From NCBI RefSeq assembly GCF_021917145.1, contig NC_061078.1, forward strand, positions 7,355,076 through 7,419,075: DNA of 64,000 nucleotides. The letters are read 5' to 3'. Every line of letters starts with the position of its first letter. Position 1 is the stretch's first letter. Of the stretch, positions 35,747 to 48,100 are shown in pieces. This stretch comes from Hypomesus transpacificus. Lineage: Eukaryota > Chordata > Actinopteri > Osmeriformes > Osmeridae. The notes beneath the pieces were generated by a model, which saw nothing but the letters and a program-made list of their open reading frames with translations, had not been told where the DNA came from and did no database searches. A program made the translations under genes and the position numbers.

Positions 35747-35748
35747 TC
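35655..35748. repeat. (CT)n microsatellite
   Basis: About 45 CT units, one interruption. Confidence 0.95.
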
Positions 35749-35983
35749 AATCACATTAGAGCTCTTATCTCATTTGGGCAGAGTTGGGGGGAGGGGTAAA
35801 GGGGGGATGTTTCTGTGAACCAATAGGAGGAAAGAGAGAGAAAAATAGGGGGTGGGGGAGAATGGGGAGACAGGAGGGGGGGTGGGAGGGAGACAGGAGG
35901 AAGAAGAGGAGTCAGTCTGTGTCCTAGGAATGTCTAAATGGTCCCTGTCCCCTTAGTCTCTGTCCTGTATGTTTATGTTGTGT

Positions 35984-35984
<1 letters not shown>

Positions 35985-36063
<79 letters not shown>

Positions 36064-36070
36064 GTGTGTG
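35985..36070. repeat. (GT)n microsatellite
   Basis: About 40 GT units. Confidence 0.95.
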
Positions 36071-36245
36071 GACAGTAAAGGAGCAGCACTCAGACAGTGG
36101 AGGGGGTGAGGGGCCGGCAGCGAAGGGGGGGGCATGCGTTGTCAGGCATGCAACTCCCCCTGGGAGTTCACCATCAGTTCATAAGCAGGTGTCATTGTGT
36201 GTGTGTGTATATGAGTGAACTTGTGTGAGCCTGTGTATGTGTTGG

Positions 36246-36278
<33 letters not shown>

Positions 36279-39200
36279 ATACACCCTAAATGGGATGTCC
36301 AGCCAGGATAATTGAAATAATAACCACTTGTGACATGAACAAGAGCTATTGGGAGTGGGAGAGAGGAAGAGGTAGAGAGAGAGGAGAGAAAAGAGACAGA
36401 CGCAAAACAATGTGTCTCTGGAATGTGTCATTATCAGTGGGGGCCAGCAAAGTGTGTCTAAGTGTTCTAAGTGTACATCTCTGCGTGTGTGTGTATCTCT
36501 GTGAGTATGTGAGTTTGTGTGTCTCTGCGTGAGTGTGTGTGTGTGTGTCTTTGTGCACGTGTGTGAGTATGTATGGTCATCTCGTCTTGTCTTGTATTTC
36601 TAATGGGCCTCGTAAATGTGTGTGTGGGGGGTTTTTTTACATGTAAATGTCATTCTGTAGCTCTGTGTCATGGTGGTGTATTGTAACACAGTGTGTCTAT
36701 GTTGGTCATCTTGTATTTATAGTAATGTGTGTGTCTTTGTTGGTTAGCTGGTATGTCGTGTGTGTGTCAGTGTTGGTCAGGTAGTATCTAGTGTATGTCT
36801 ACAATGGTTGGCGACTCTGACCAATTAGCGCATTGTCTTAGCGTCAGCATGCTAGGCTAAAAATGACTACCTTGCTCACAGACTAACTAATTCTCCACTG
36901 GCGTCAGCCTGGAGTGGTGTGTGTGTGTGTGTATGTATCCTCTACAGGACGGACCAGACCTGATTTAGTGTATAACGTTTTCATGCTTGTTTCATTAGAC
37001 AGACAAAGCATTTTTATGGCCTTTGGTCGCATCTGGCCTCACTATTCTTTAACCTGCAGTACAGCCCTAAATCACATCGCTTGTGAGATTAGATATTTTC
37101 TGAAGTGGTTACGGTCGCTGACATCACCAGTTACCTCAGAAGGTAAACACGTCCTATAGGTTAATGTGTACTTTTATCTAATTTATGATGACTATGTCTT
37201 TTGTGCTGTTTCCCCTCCCCCTCCCCCCTCAGGTAGAGCTGGTATGTCCATGCAGCAGCACAGAGATCTTTCTGTTCTCTGTGAAGGCCAGCCAGACACC
37301 GCCTCACTCCTCCAGTCCATTAAACCACACTGTTCGTTTCTTCTGCAGCCAGGGTGTTCTGCTCTGGGCCTAGGCCTGACAGGGCCCTGCGTGCCGACAG
37401 TCCAGGGGTCGGAGGTCGTTCTCTCTGACATCATCAGGGGAGGTTATCTCCTAAAGGTCTGTGATGAGGGATGGAGGAAGGAGGAGATGTCAGCTGGGTA
37501 GTGTGAACCTCTGCAGACGGTGAGGGTTAGAGGCTGGAGTGGAGGCTGGAAAGGAGTGTGTATTAAAGGCTGTGCTAGGCTGGGGTGGGGGCTCTGTGGG
37601 AGGCTGCGTTGGAGGCTGTGCTAGAGGCTTTTTTGAAGGCTGTGTTGGAGGTTGTGTTAGTTAGTGTCAGTTGGACAGGTGGAGGGTCTGCTGACTGTGT
37701 AGGAGGATGAAGGAAGCTTCCTGACATGTTTACAGGGCTTTTTAGACTGAAGTGGAGATCTCATTTGACGGCAGAGTTTTACTGGACCAGACTGTAGTGA
37801 GACCCGACCAGACATGCTTGCACGCACTACCCAGGTTTGGTGGTGTCAGAGAGCCTAGGCCATAAATATGTTTAGTATCCAGTCATAAACATGGCGGACC
37901 TGCTACACTGTTTAAACTACGTCCCTTTGAGGTCTTTTCAGATTTAGGACAGGTGACTCAGAGAAGTGGAAATCCTGGGGGTTTGATGGCTTTGGCTTGG
38001 ATTTTACCATGTCGGGAAGGACAAACTCTGATACAATCACACACACAAACACCCACCATAATCCATCCCGAAGATGTATAAACATGCAGGAGTGACCATC
38101 GTTATTACACAACAGTGCAGGAAGTGACCAGGGTTACTATGCTACACAACGACAGACACGCCACTCGATCTGGCCACCGCCCCGCCCCTTCCCCCAGTGC
38201 AGCCGATCCTGTAGCACGTCATCCCTCTGAACAGGGAGAGGAAATGATATCACCTGAATCTCTTCCTGCAGGAAATGTGCGTCCATCAAATCCCTCCCCG
38301 CCCACTGCAACGCTAGCTTCTCTTCAGGACTAGAAAACCTACTCTCTCACAGACAGGAAGTCCATTGTTTCCATTGTTTCCAACAGCCTTTCTGAACAGC
38401 CCCCCCCCCCTTCCCCTCCTTCTAACACACATACACACACACACAGACTCCGGACTTATCCTTTAGGCTGGAAACACCTCTGCTTGCAACAACGGTAGTC
38501 ATGACAATGGTGCGATGAGTTTGACAAAATATTCAATAGCAGTGGGGACTTGCTTTGTAGCGTCGAGGCAAAGCAAAGCCTGTTTTCAAACCAACAACCT
38601 TCTGCTTCACTGAGATTAGATCATTTCTCCCATTCTGACCCATTCTAGGTCTCCAGACTGTCGTGGAGAACCCCCTTTCTCACCACATTTTATTGCTTCA
38701 TACATAACTGGAAACACACCAGGATGGTTTTAGCAGTGAAGCAGGAACAGTGAGGTTGTAGCTCCAGTCAGGCTACAGGTGGAGGAGGGTTGATTTGAGT
38801 CAGCATTTTCAGAACAGGAGTTTGATACTTTCTGACATTAATGAGTCGGCTCATGTGTTTGACCCTGCTGCGTGCACACACACACACACAGACACACACA
38901 CACAAACTTCCAGTAATGAAGTTTGTTCTCTGCTCCTGGCTCTGTCTAGGAGGCACAGAATGGGCATTGAGGTTAGGGTACTGAAACCCCAACCCAAACA
39001 AACACACACACGCAGACAAACACACACACGCACAAACACACATGCACATGCACACACACAAACACACACACACAGAGGTAAATGATTCCACTCTTTTCAG
39101 TCCTCCCACTCAATCAATTAGCGTCTGGGTGACCAGCAGAACCTGCTGTGTGCAGTCCTCTGTCCACTGGCTCATGTCGCCACTGCCATCAGCACACACA

Positions 39201-39233
<33 letters not shown>

Positions 39234-40487
39234 ATCTGTTGCGCCAGTCTGTCGCTGTTGTGCTCTGTGGTCTACAGTCAGTGTTGCATTACAGTTACCA
39301 CGGTGATGAAGTGGGAATGAGAGCACAACACAAGTTAAACCACAGACTACGTCAGAGACACACATAGAATGTGATGCCACAGGAAGGCCATCTGGTGCCA
39401 GGGTTTGCTGTATTGATGAGCAGGTATGGATCACCAGGCATTGGTCGGCTGCCAGGAGGTTCATCATGATGTGACCTGAGGAAGCTGAACAATAATGGAT
39501 CTTCATGGACCACCCATCATGATGTCAAACGTAAACTGTCTTCAATGGCCACTCATTACACTTAAACACAGACAAACACACAGGCATGCACACACAAACA
39601 CACACTCAACCAGTCTGTGTTGGTCCAATCTAACCTTTGTTTGAACTTCATGTAAACAGTAGTGTTTTTGTGGCGGCACTGTGGCGGCCACCTACGTGTC
39701 AGCAAGCCCCTGCACAGGCCCCCTGGCAACATCATGACTGAGGGGGGTTGTCTTCTGCAGAACACAACACAGCATCAGAGAAACCACACTCACACATATG
39801 TATAAAGTCAGCTCGGTCCTCATCTAGTGCTGTCTTTTACACGTCTGCTTTCAAAGCTTCCAGATCTTCCCACATCCCTGGTCCTCTGAGCCTCGTCTCC
39901 ATGGTGTGACTGGCGGCGTCCCGGTAACGGTGACTCACATCCCTCACTGGCAAGGATTAAAACTAGTTTGGCTCCTCTGGGGTTACTATAACAACCTTGT
40001 CTTTGGTTGTTACCATAACGACCCCTTCATCTCCAGGAGTGACTGAATGCCTCCTGGGAGACCCCACCCAAGTCTTCATGACATCACCACTATCAGCATC
40101 AGCCAGAGCCACCACCCTGTAACCACTCTGGACCAGCACCAGGACCCAACGATTGAATGACTGGATGAACCAGGAGCAGGGTAGCAAGGATCATTTAGAA
40201 ACCTTCTGTCCCAATGCTGACAGTGTACGTTGGCAGCAGTGTGCAGAGGTCTGAACCTAGAGCAGGAGGCTGACCTTGAGAGAGCTGGTGCAGACGTACA
40301 CACACATGCACACACATACATACACACACACACATACAGGCACACACGCACAGTACAAAACATACACACACTGTGTACAGAGGAGCCAGGAATGCTAAAT
40401 CATCAGCCATTAAATTAGAAAGCTGTCTAATAGAGAAAGGTTACTGTAATATCCCACTGCTGCTCCCCAGTCCTTCTGTGTGTGTGG

Positions 40488-40502
40488 TGTGTGTGTGTGT
40501 GT

Positions 40503-40563
<61 letters not shown>

Positions 40564-40578
40564 CGTGTGTGTGTGTGC
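40488..40578. repeat. (GT)n microsatellite
   Basis: About 40 GT units with a few GA/GC interruptions. Confidence 0.95.
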
Positions 40579-41461
40579 CGACCTGTCCTCCTAGTCTACC
40601 CAAGGTCTTGTTGTTTGGCAATGAGCTCTGCCTACTGTCAGCCTGTGCAACAGTTTTCCACTGACTAGACAGGACAGGGACACTGGAGATGGGCTGTGTG
40701 TTTGTGTACTGCATGATGTTGGGAATCCTGACAGACAAACCAACAGGACGTCAGGTCAGCAGTCAGAACATCAGGAAACAGACAAACAGGCAAGCTGGCA
40801 GGCAGGAAGACAAGAAGACAGGCAGACAGACAGACTGGCAAAAAGACAAGTAGTCAGACCAAGCTGCAATGGCAGCGGAAGTAGATAGTCAGACAGATAG
40901 ATGTCTTGTACAGTCAGCAGACAGGCCGATGTCTTGTACAGTCAGCAGACAGACAGAGATATCCCCAGGAGCAGCAGAATCTGGGCCCAGCTGGGATGAA
41001 TAGAGGCTATTAGAGGTCTTTGAAGTGAACAAGTGGACATCAGACCTAGATCAAACTGATCAGAAACACACAGAGAGCCAGAACTGATCAAGAACGCACA
41101 GAGATGTGTGTGAACAGCTGTGGGTTCCTCCAAAATGGCCTGAGGTGACCTGTCACCATGGATGTCATGCGGTCAGGGTAACAAGCTGAGAGTCTAGAAT
41201 GTCCATCAGGTTCTAGAACACTATCACGTGACCACTGTGTGACACTTTGAAGAAATACATAATTGTACATTTCAACACTAACAAGTTGCACTCACTCATA
41301 TGCATGCGTGTGTGGTCCAACCTAGATCTCCCAAGACCTGTCGGGTCAAAGGTCTTCATCAGGTTAGGCCCTGATGGAGCAGCCATACTGCAGGTCACAC
41401 GTGACCCAGGGTTTGGTTATGCTCCTTCTACAGCACTACACAGGCCTAGAGTTCAACAAAA

Positions 41462-41463
<2 letters not shown>

Positions 41464-41499
<36 letters not shown>

Positions 41500-41500
41500 C
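41464..41500. repeat. (GT)n microsatellite
   Basis: Pure GT run. Confidence 0.95.
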
Positions 41501-41747
41501 CTCCCTCGGGGTTGGTGTGAGGTGGGGGTGTGTGCATGCAGTATCTGTCTGCATTCCTGAATGTCTCACAACACAATAAAAATAACAACAATAACAGAGG
41601 GTGGGTAACAGCACCATGGCATGCGTACCACACGTCCCGCCACGCCACGGGATGCAGACAGGGCCACGCCCAGAGGGGAGCAAGGATGGCACCACGCTCT
41701 GCCAATGGAATGTTATTAAACTGTCCTCAGACACGCATCCTGTATCT

Positions 41748-41748
<1 letters not shown>

Positions 41749-41845
<97 letters not shown>
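41749..41845. repeat. (CT)n microsatellite
   Basis: About 48 uninterrupted CT units. Confidence 0.95.
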
Positions 41846-41846
<1 letters not shown>

Positions 41847-42430
41847 TCCTTCTCCAACTGTTTACATGTGTATAATAAACAGTATATTGTGTTTTTTCCT
41901 CTTCTCCTTGCCTGTCCTTGCCTCTCCTTGCCTCTCTCTCTCTCTTCCTCGTATCCACTCAGTCAGAAGGACAGACAGACGTACATGTGTGTCTGACATC
42001 ATCCACATGGAGCCTGAATACTGCAACAACCTTCTGGACAGCTACTCTGTGTGTGTGTGTGTGTGTGTACTTGGATGGGGTTTCCTTGTTCTCAGCGTAT
42101 TATCACCTGACTCAGAGACCTAACAGGAACATAGAAAGTCAAACAGAGGAGAGGAGAGCAGAAGAGGATGACAGGAAGACAGGATGATCAATGAGGTGGA
42201 GACAGGAGAAAGGCGAGACAGCCAGAATGAAGAGATAGAGGAGAGAGGTGAAAGAGATGAAAGGAGGTGTGAAGAGATGTCGGCGACCCAAGAGATGGCG
42301 GTTGTCTCTCCGCGTCTGTTGCTCATGCAGTCAGACTGAGCTGAAGGTGGAGCTCAGCCTGGTTGCTGTATCTCACACACAAACCCATGCATGCTTACAT
42401 GCATACACAGCCTTTTGCACCCTGTTTCAG

Positions 42431-42568
42431 CTGTCTGGAAAACATAAGTTCTTCGTCCACTTTCCTGGGACCCAGGGGCTCTCTGTTCCCTCCCTGGCCC
42501 AGGACCACAGCTTCTCCCTGGGGTGGGAGGGCTGGCACACCCTTACACTGGTGGAGGGGCCGGTGGAG
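42431..42568 (+). other. Orphan exon-like segment, 46 codons, function unknown
   Basis: A stop-free 138-nt segment between a good acceptor (CACCCTGTTTCAG) and a good donor (GAG|GTAGGTG). It translates as LSGKHKFFVHFPGTQG followed by a segment ending HTLTLVEGPVE. Third codon positions are strongly G/C, unlike the surrounding simple-sequence frames. I do not recognise the protein and found no neighbouring exons, although the same frame is also open upstream (from about 42330, TELKVELSLVAV). It could be part of an unannotated gene, a decayed exon, or chance. Confidence 0.3.
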
Positions 42569-42797
42569 GTAGGTGTGTGCATGCATGCATGTGCATGCGT
42601 GCGTGTGTTTTGGAGTTTCCCCTCTTCAGAACAGCTGTGGCAGTGGAAAACATCATGGACAGAGAATGTCTGACTAATGCTGTCTCCAGACCCTTTACAC
42701 ATGCTGAGTCTGCTGCTTAACACACAGGGCACATTAACACACATGCAGGTGAGAATGCACACACATACACTTAAACACATGAGATGGATAGACAGTA

Positions 42798-42855
42798 AAA
42801 GAGAGAGAGAGAGAGAGAGAGAGCGCGAAAGAGACAGAGACAGAGACAGAGAGAA
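42798..42855. repeat. (GA)n/(GACA)n microsatellite
   Basis: GA run followed by AGAGAC units. Confidence 0.9.
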
Positions 42856-43881
42856 CAATGATTTTGTCTACCATGGACCTTGACATGTGAGCTAGCCAAG
42901 AATCTGTTACTATGGTCACTCATTCTAAAAACACCAGTTGTCCATTTAGACCACCCAACTAATAAGTCACACACACACATTGTAACTAAGCATTGTTTAG
43001 CCTCACTCTCTCTCCTCTCTCACTCTCTCTCTCCTCTCTCAATGAGAGACCACTTTAAAGGTTGGTCGTGACTATGGTGGCCACCATTGATTACTCTGGT
43101 GTTGGAGGAGGTGCTAAATTTGGGGATATTGATATCATATATGGGAGTAATAGTAACTCTCTTTATGAATGACTCGTGATCATAGCCAGATGATGTCAGC
43201 ATGTCGCTCCTCACGCCCTGCTCGTTGAGCTCGTTAAGGCAGGCTTGTTAGTCACTCCTTTATAGACTTTCCTCCTCGTTATGTGAATGTGTTTAGCATC
43301 AGTAAGACCAAGGGCCTGGTTCTGATCATCTTACAACCCCAAACGAGGCCGGTTCTTAATGCAGACATGACAGGAAACTCACTGTAACCTGGTCCGGACT
43401 GGGCTTTTTCTGACTGAATTAACAAATTATTAAATGGTAAACCTTTGTCTTCAACTTTCTTTCTCTATAATTTATTTTAGTTTTACCATAGACAAGACAT
43501 AGACAAGAGTTGCCGTATTATTATTTTTTTTTCAGTGTGTGTGTGTGTGTGTGAGTGTGTGTAAAAGGGGATAGGGGTTGTGGGAACCAGTGTCCCAGGG
43601 AGTTTCTGGGTCCATAGGAACCCGTTGTCGAGGCAACAAGGACAGAATCTTCTCTTGGGAAAAAGAATGACCGACACTGATCATGTGACCCCAACGGAGC
43701 CACTTCCTATGACCCTAGACACACACACACATGCACACACATACACAACAAAGTCCCAGTGTGCCCCTATAGCACAGCTGAACATGAGATGCAGTGCCCC
43801 CCTCCTCTGCCTTACGAACACATGACACCATACCAGATGTTGGAACTATCAGCTCACCCTGGCAAGGGAGGCAAGAAGGGT

Positions 43882-43894
43882 GGTGTGTGTGTGC

Positions 43895-43925
<31 letters not shown>

Positions 43926-43926
43926 G
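43882..43926. repeat. (GT)n microsatellite
   Basis: GT run with GTGC interruptions. Confidence 0.9.
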
Positions 43927-44507
43927 GGGGGTAATCAGTAGATGAAGGTGTGGTATAGTAGTTTTGGAGGTGTATATCTGAACCTGAAACTAACACAGTG
44001 GTGTGATGTTTACATGAACAGATGTGTATCTCACTGTATGTAACAGGTGTATGTGTCTGTCCCTGGTTAGCTGCAGCTGCTACTAGCGGTTAGCCTGCAA
44101 CCCAGGGGGCAGAGGGTGGTAACTGTTCTGTTGTTGCAGTGAAGCCAGGTGCTGCGGCTTCCACAGAGACCACAAGTTCATTACCAACCTGCAGCTTTCT
44201 CCTCTCCTCTTCTCATTTCTTCTCCCCTTTCTTCTCCTCTGTTCCTATGAGAAATAGGAAGTGAGGTCGTGGACATGGACTGTGACCACACTGCAGGAAG
44301 TGCTTGGTGTGGCAGCGGGAGAGGTGTTGTTTTGCTGTTGATATTTGTTTACAGATGTCTTTCATGGAGGTTACGTCACCATTCTACAGTTTTACAGCAA
44401 CAGAGTTGTGTATCTGAATGTGTGTGAGAATCTGTATGTCTGTGTACCTATATTTGTGTGTGTATGTGGACAGTCAGGAAACGTAACAACTGCTGTTGTT
44501 TCTTAGT

Positions 44508-44513
44508 TTTATT
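44508..44513 (-). terminator. Candidate distal mmp15 poly(A) signal (AATAAA)
   Basis: TTTATT on the plus strand reads AATAAA on the minus strand. From here to the mmp15 stop (48101) the sequence is mostly unique, T-rich on the minus strand near its end, and free of other gene signals, which fits a 3' UTR of about 3.6 kb. A nearer polyadenylation site cannot be excluded. Confidence 0.4.
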
Positions 44514-46117
44514 TGGATGTGTACATGTCCAGCATGGCTTGTTAACACACTCATTAGGAGGTGAACACACAAACGCTAACGTATCAAATCTGAGTTTCTC
44601 TACAGCAAAACAAAAACACAACAACAACCACCAAAAGAAAAACGGAATGTTATTAACAAGTAAAACACATTACTAAGATAAAACAAAACACAAATGTCAT
44701 ACCTAGATCAGCCCAGAAAGTAAAACAAAAAAAAAAGAATTACAATGACAGAGAATTCTGATAAATCACACAAACAAAATAAAAAGACCACAAATTTGCC
44801 ATCCTGATGTCTAGTGAGGTTGAATAAAAACAGAAAACATAGAAACAGCATGACTAATTAGCGTTACCAAGGTAGCGACACAGATGCACATGGCTGTGTA
44901 AGATGACAACGAAGGCTAGGGAGATGCTACATCTTCACCTCAGTCAGTGTTACCCCTCGACATGGGAGACGAGGTCAGCTCTGTCTCTTAAGGCGAAAAG
45001 TGGTTTCGGTCTGGCGAGCTTAACGCTTCGAGTAAGGTGAGATGCATCGTGGGTAAAGGATCATCGTCCACTGAGAGTGTCTGGTGGCCAATCAGAACCC
45101 ATCGATCGTTTTTTCCCCCCACAACCCTCAGGGCCGGGTGAGATCAGTCCCAGACTTGAGATCATGTCTGATGAGGGTGAAACAGACCTCCTCTACACAC
45201 ACACACAAACAAAGGCAGACACACACACACATGCGTGCTCACACACACGCACGATTACCAAACATACACATGCACATCTCTCAGAGATAAGTCACGTCTC
45301 AGCTTCCAGGCCACACCCCCTAACCACCCAGTCTGTCTCTCTCAACCAATGAGATTGCTCCAGATCAGGACTGAGGTGAAAAGGATTGTGGGTTTGACCC
45401 TGGCCTCTTCCTGCTAGTAGGAGAGGGGGAGGGGGGAGACAACGATGCAGTGTGTGTGTGAGAGAGCTCCATTGTTACTGAGAGTCCCTTAGGGCCGAGC
45501 TAGAACCAAGATGGAGGGGAGGAGGTAATGAGGGGAGGAGGGTGGAGCGAGAGGTCTATAATAAGGCTAGAGCACTTGAGAGACGTAAAAAGCTGCTCAT
45601 TTGTGTAAACACTTATACACAAACACACACACTAAAACACACACCAACTACGCCAAACCCTGCAGTTTCAGTCAGAGCATTCCATATCCTCTTGCTCCCT
45701 GCATCTCTATAACGTTATAGAACAATGCCCACCGAATGGACGGAACCGGAGAACAAAGTGGTGCTGGCCCGTGTCCCAGTAGCTCTCTAACACCCCAATT
45801 TTGAACCATTCGGTTCATTTCGACCAGCTGTTTGTCAAACTAGTTAAAGAGTTAGCCAAGGCTAGGTTCATCCTTCTTAGAGAAACTGACCCTCACTCCA
45901 TAGCTACTACCAGGCAGAAGACAGAAGAGGGGGGTTGGTCCTGCAGAAAGAGGAGGCCCATTTTATAGAATTGTAAGTTTACTACTGTAGAGAGCAATAG
46001 TGTTATGAAATAGTTTTCAAGGGGCTGTAGATTGTACACCTACACACACAAGTATCAGGTTCCTGTGGTATGGTAAAATAATCTCCTTGACTTGCTGGTC
46101 CTGTCTAGCTAAGGTGG

Positions 46118-46128
46118 GGGGGGGGGGG
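46118..46128. repeat. Poly-G run
   Basis: Uninterrupted G run within the probable mmp15 3' UTR. Confidence 0.8.
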
Positions 46129-46574
46129 CATTTAAAGGGCCATTTTACAGATTATAGCTGGTATTGAACGACGGCAATGAAAGGAAAGAGAGTGACGGTA
46201 GAAGAGAGAGGGGATGAGAGGAGAGAGGGAAGGTAGAGAGGAGAAGAGAGGAGGGGAGGAAGGGTGGATGTCAGACGTCCGTCCACCAAGAGTGATGGAT
46301 CTGGTTCGATAGTGTTGCTAAGAGACGGCCACCGTCCCCCTCGCCCTCTCATTGTCAAGAGGAGGGGTTAGGAAGGGCTAATCAGAACTAAAAGCTCACT
46401 CCCCCCTCCTCCCCTCGTTCTTTCCCCCAGATCAATGCAGCCTCTCTCAGAAGTAGATAGGCCTGACAATACAGCCCTTCCTACCAGCGTATCTCTCTCT
46501 CTTTTTCTGCTAGTCTTCCCACAGGGCAGCTTAATCACAGCAGAAAAGATCTGAAGTGTCTGAAGAGTCACTTT

Positions 46575-46870
46575 TGTAGTGTCATATCAAGTGTGCGTTG
46601 TATCAGGAGTGTGTGAGTGTGTGTGTGTTTAGTGTTGTATCCGGAGTGTGTGAGTGTAGTGTTGTATCCGGAGTGTGTGTATGTGTGTACTGTTGTATAA
46701 GGAGTGTGTGCATGTGTGTGTGCATAGTGTCGTATCAGGAGTGTGTTTGTGTGTGTATAGGGTCATATCAGGAGTATGTGTGTGTATGTAGGGTTTAATC
46801 AGGAGTGCCTATGTACTGTCGTTGCAGGAGTGTGTGTGTATGTAGTGTTAAATCAGGAGTGTGTGTGGTG
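46575..46870. repeat. Degenerate GT-rich minisatellite (TGTATCAGGAGTGTGTG units)
   Basis: About eight copies of GTATC(A/C)GGAGTGTGTG separated by variable GT stretches, unit about 30-40 bp. Confidence 0.85.
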
Positions 46871-47285
46871 TCATATCAGGACTGTACTGGCCCTGGGAGC
46901 GGGTGGCTACAGTCAAGCTATCTGCAGAATGTGGGTCACATGACACAAGGCCAGAAAGAGTCCTAACAGGGAAAGCACCGAAGGCCAATCTCACCCGCCA
47001 CCCCCTCCCCCACGCCAGTCTCTCCTCAACACTTCCCCCCTCTCATCTGTTTCCCTCTCCTCACCCTCCAGCCCCACGCACCCCAGCCCTTCCCCCCCCT
47101 GTCTGTATAAGCAGACCCAGACCAGCACCAACTCAGTCTTATTGGCTATCATCCAGCAGTAATACTCCTCAGATAAAGTTTCTGGACTTCACAACCTCCT
47201 CTTTGAACTCCAACAGATGGCCCATTCCCTTCCCCCAGTCTCACGTCCACCCTCCCTTTCCAGCTATCTCCCCCTAACTCCTGGG

Positions 47286-47286
<1 letters not shown>

Positions 47287-47351
<65 letters not shown>
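47287..47351. repeat. (CT)n microsatellite
   Basis: CT run; (GA)n on the mmp15 transcript strand. Confidence 0.95.
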
Positions 47352-47354
<3 letters not shown>

Positions 47355-47931
47355 ATGTGAGGATCCCAGTAGTGGCTGAGCTGAAGCTCATGGTAGGAGG
47401 TGAAGGCTCGGGTTAGCAGTGTTCACACACACCTGCTGTGTTTGAGAGCAGAAGATTAGCAGAAGAGCCTGGGGCCCTGGGGAGTTGGAGGGGCCAGGGG
47501 GGGCCAGGGGCTTCTCACGTTACAGTTCTGAGAAGCAGGGGCCATTATCTAACAGGGTGTAACCGTTCACTCAAACACACGAGATAAAATAATAAAAGCA
47601 CAGCCATGTTTTGTGTCTCTCCTGCTCATGTCTGTCCTCTGATCTTCTGAAGAGGGCTGAATCCTTAGGGAGAGAGGGCGGGAGGATGGAGGGAGCAGGA
47701 AGGGGAGAGGAGAAAGTGATAAAGGACAGAAGAGGGAGAGCGGATAGAGGGACGACAGAGAAGGGAGGGAGGACTGAGGAGGGAGGTCACACACCCTTCA
47801 AATACACGTAAACTATCTCACACAATATGAACCTCAACATAAAACATGAAAAACAATGTGCAAACTTCTCTGGTATAAATAGAATACAGTCAACGCATTG
47901 CAGAGCACCATGGGGGTATAGTGAGTGGGTG

Positions 47932-47936
<5 letters not shown>

Positions 47937-47968
<32 letters not shown>
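47937..47968. repeat. (GT)n microsatellite
   Basis: GT run just downstream of the mmp15 stop on the minus strand. Confidence 0.9.
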
Positions 47969-47972
<4 letters not shown>

Positions 47973-48100
47973 ACAGTATTTGCCAGTATAAATCTACTAC
48001 CACATTGATGAAGGTAAGAAGGTGGTGAGGTGGAGTGGTTGAAGGGGAAGTGGTCGAAAGAATATGTTAGGGTCAAGTACAGGTCAAGGGTCAGAGGTTG

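Larger units (their letters stand above)
31260..44490. other. Intergenic region between dhcr7 and mmp15
   Basis: About 13 kb between two convergently transcribed genes. It is dominated by minisatellites, CT/GA and CA/GT runs and poly-G. I could not build a gene here on either strand. One segment at 42431-42568 looks like an isolated exon (listed separately). A degenerate array of GGAGGCTGTGTT-like units lies at 37535-37655. Confidence 0.55.

Noticed and set aside
37230..37501. Possible exon after a CCCCTCAG acceptor
   Set aside because: Two frames are open but neither shows codon bias or a recognisable domain, and no convincing donor or partner exon was found.
39963..40187. 74-codon frame with DADSGD/VVMVTTKDK on the minus strand
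   Set aside because: No splice or start context, no family recognised and no neighbouring exons; too weak to list.
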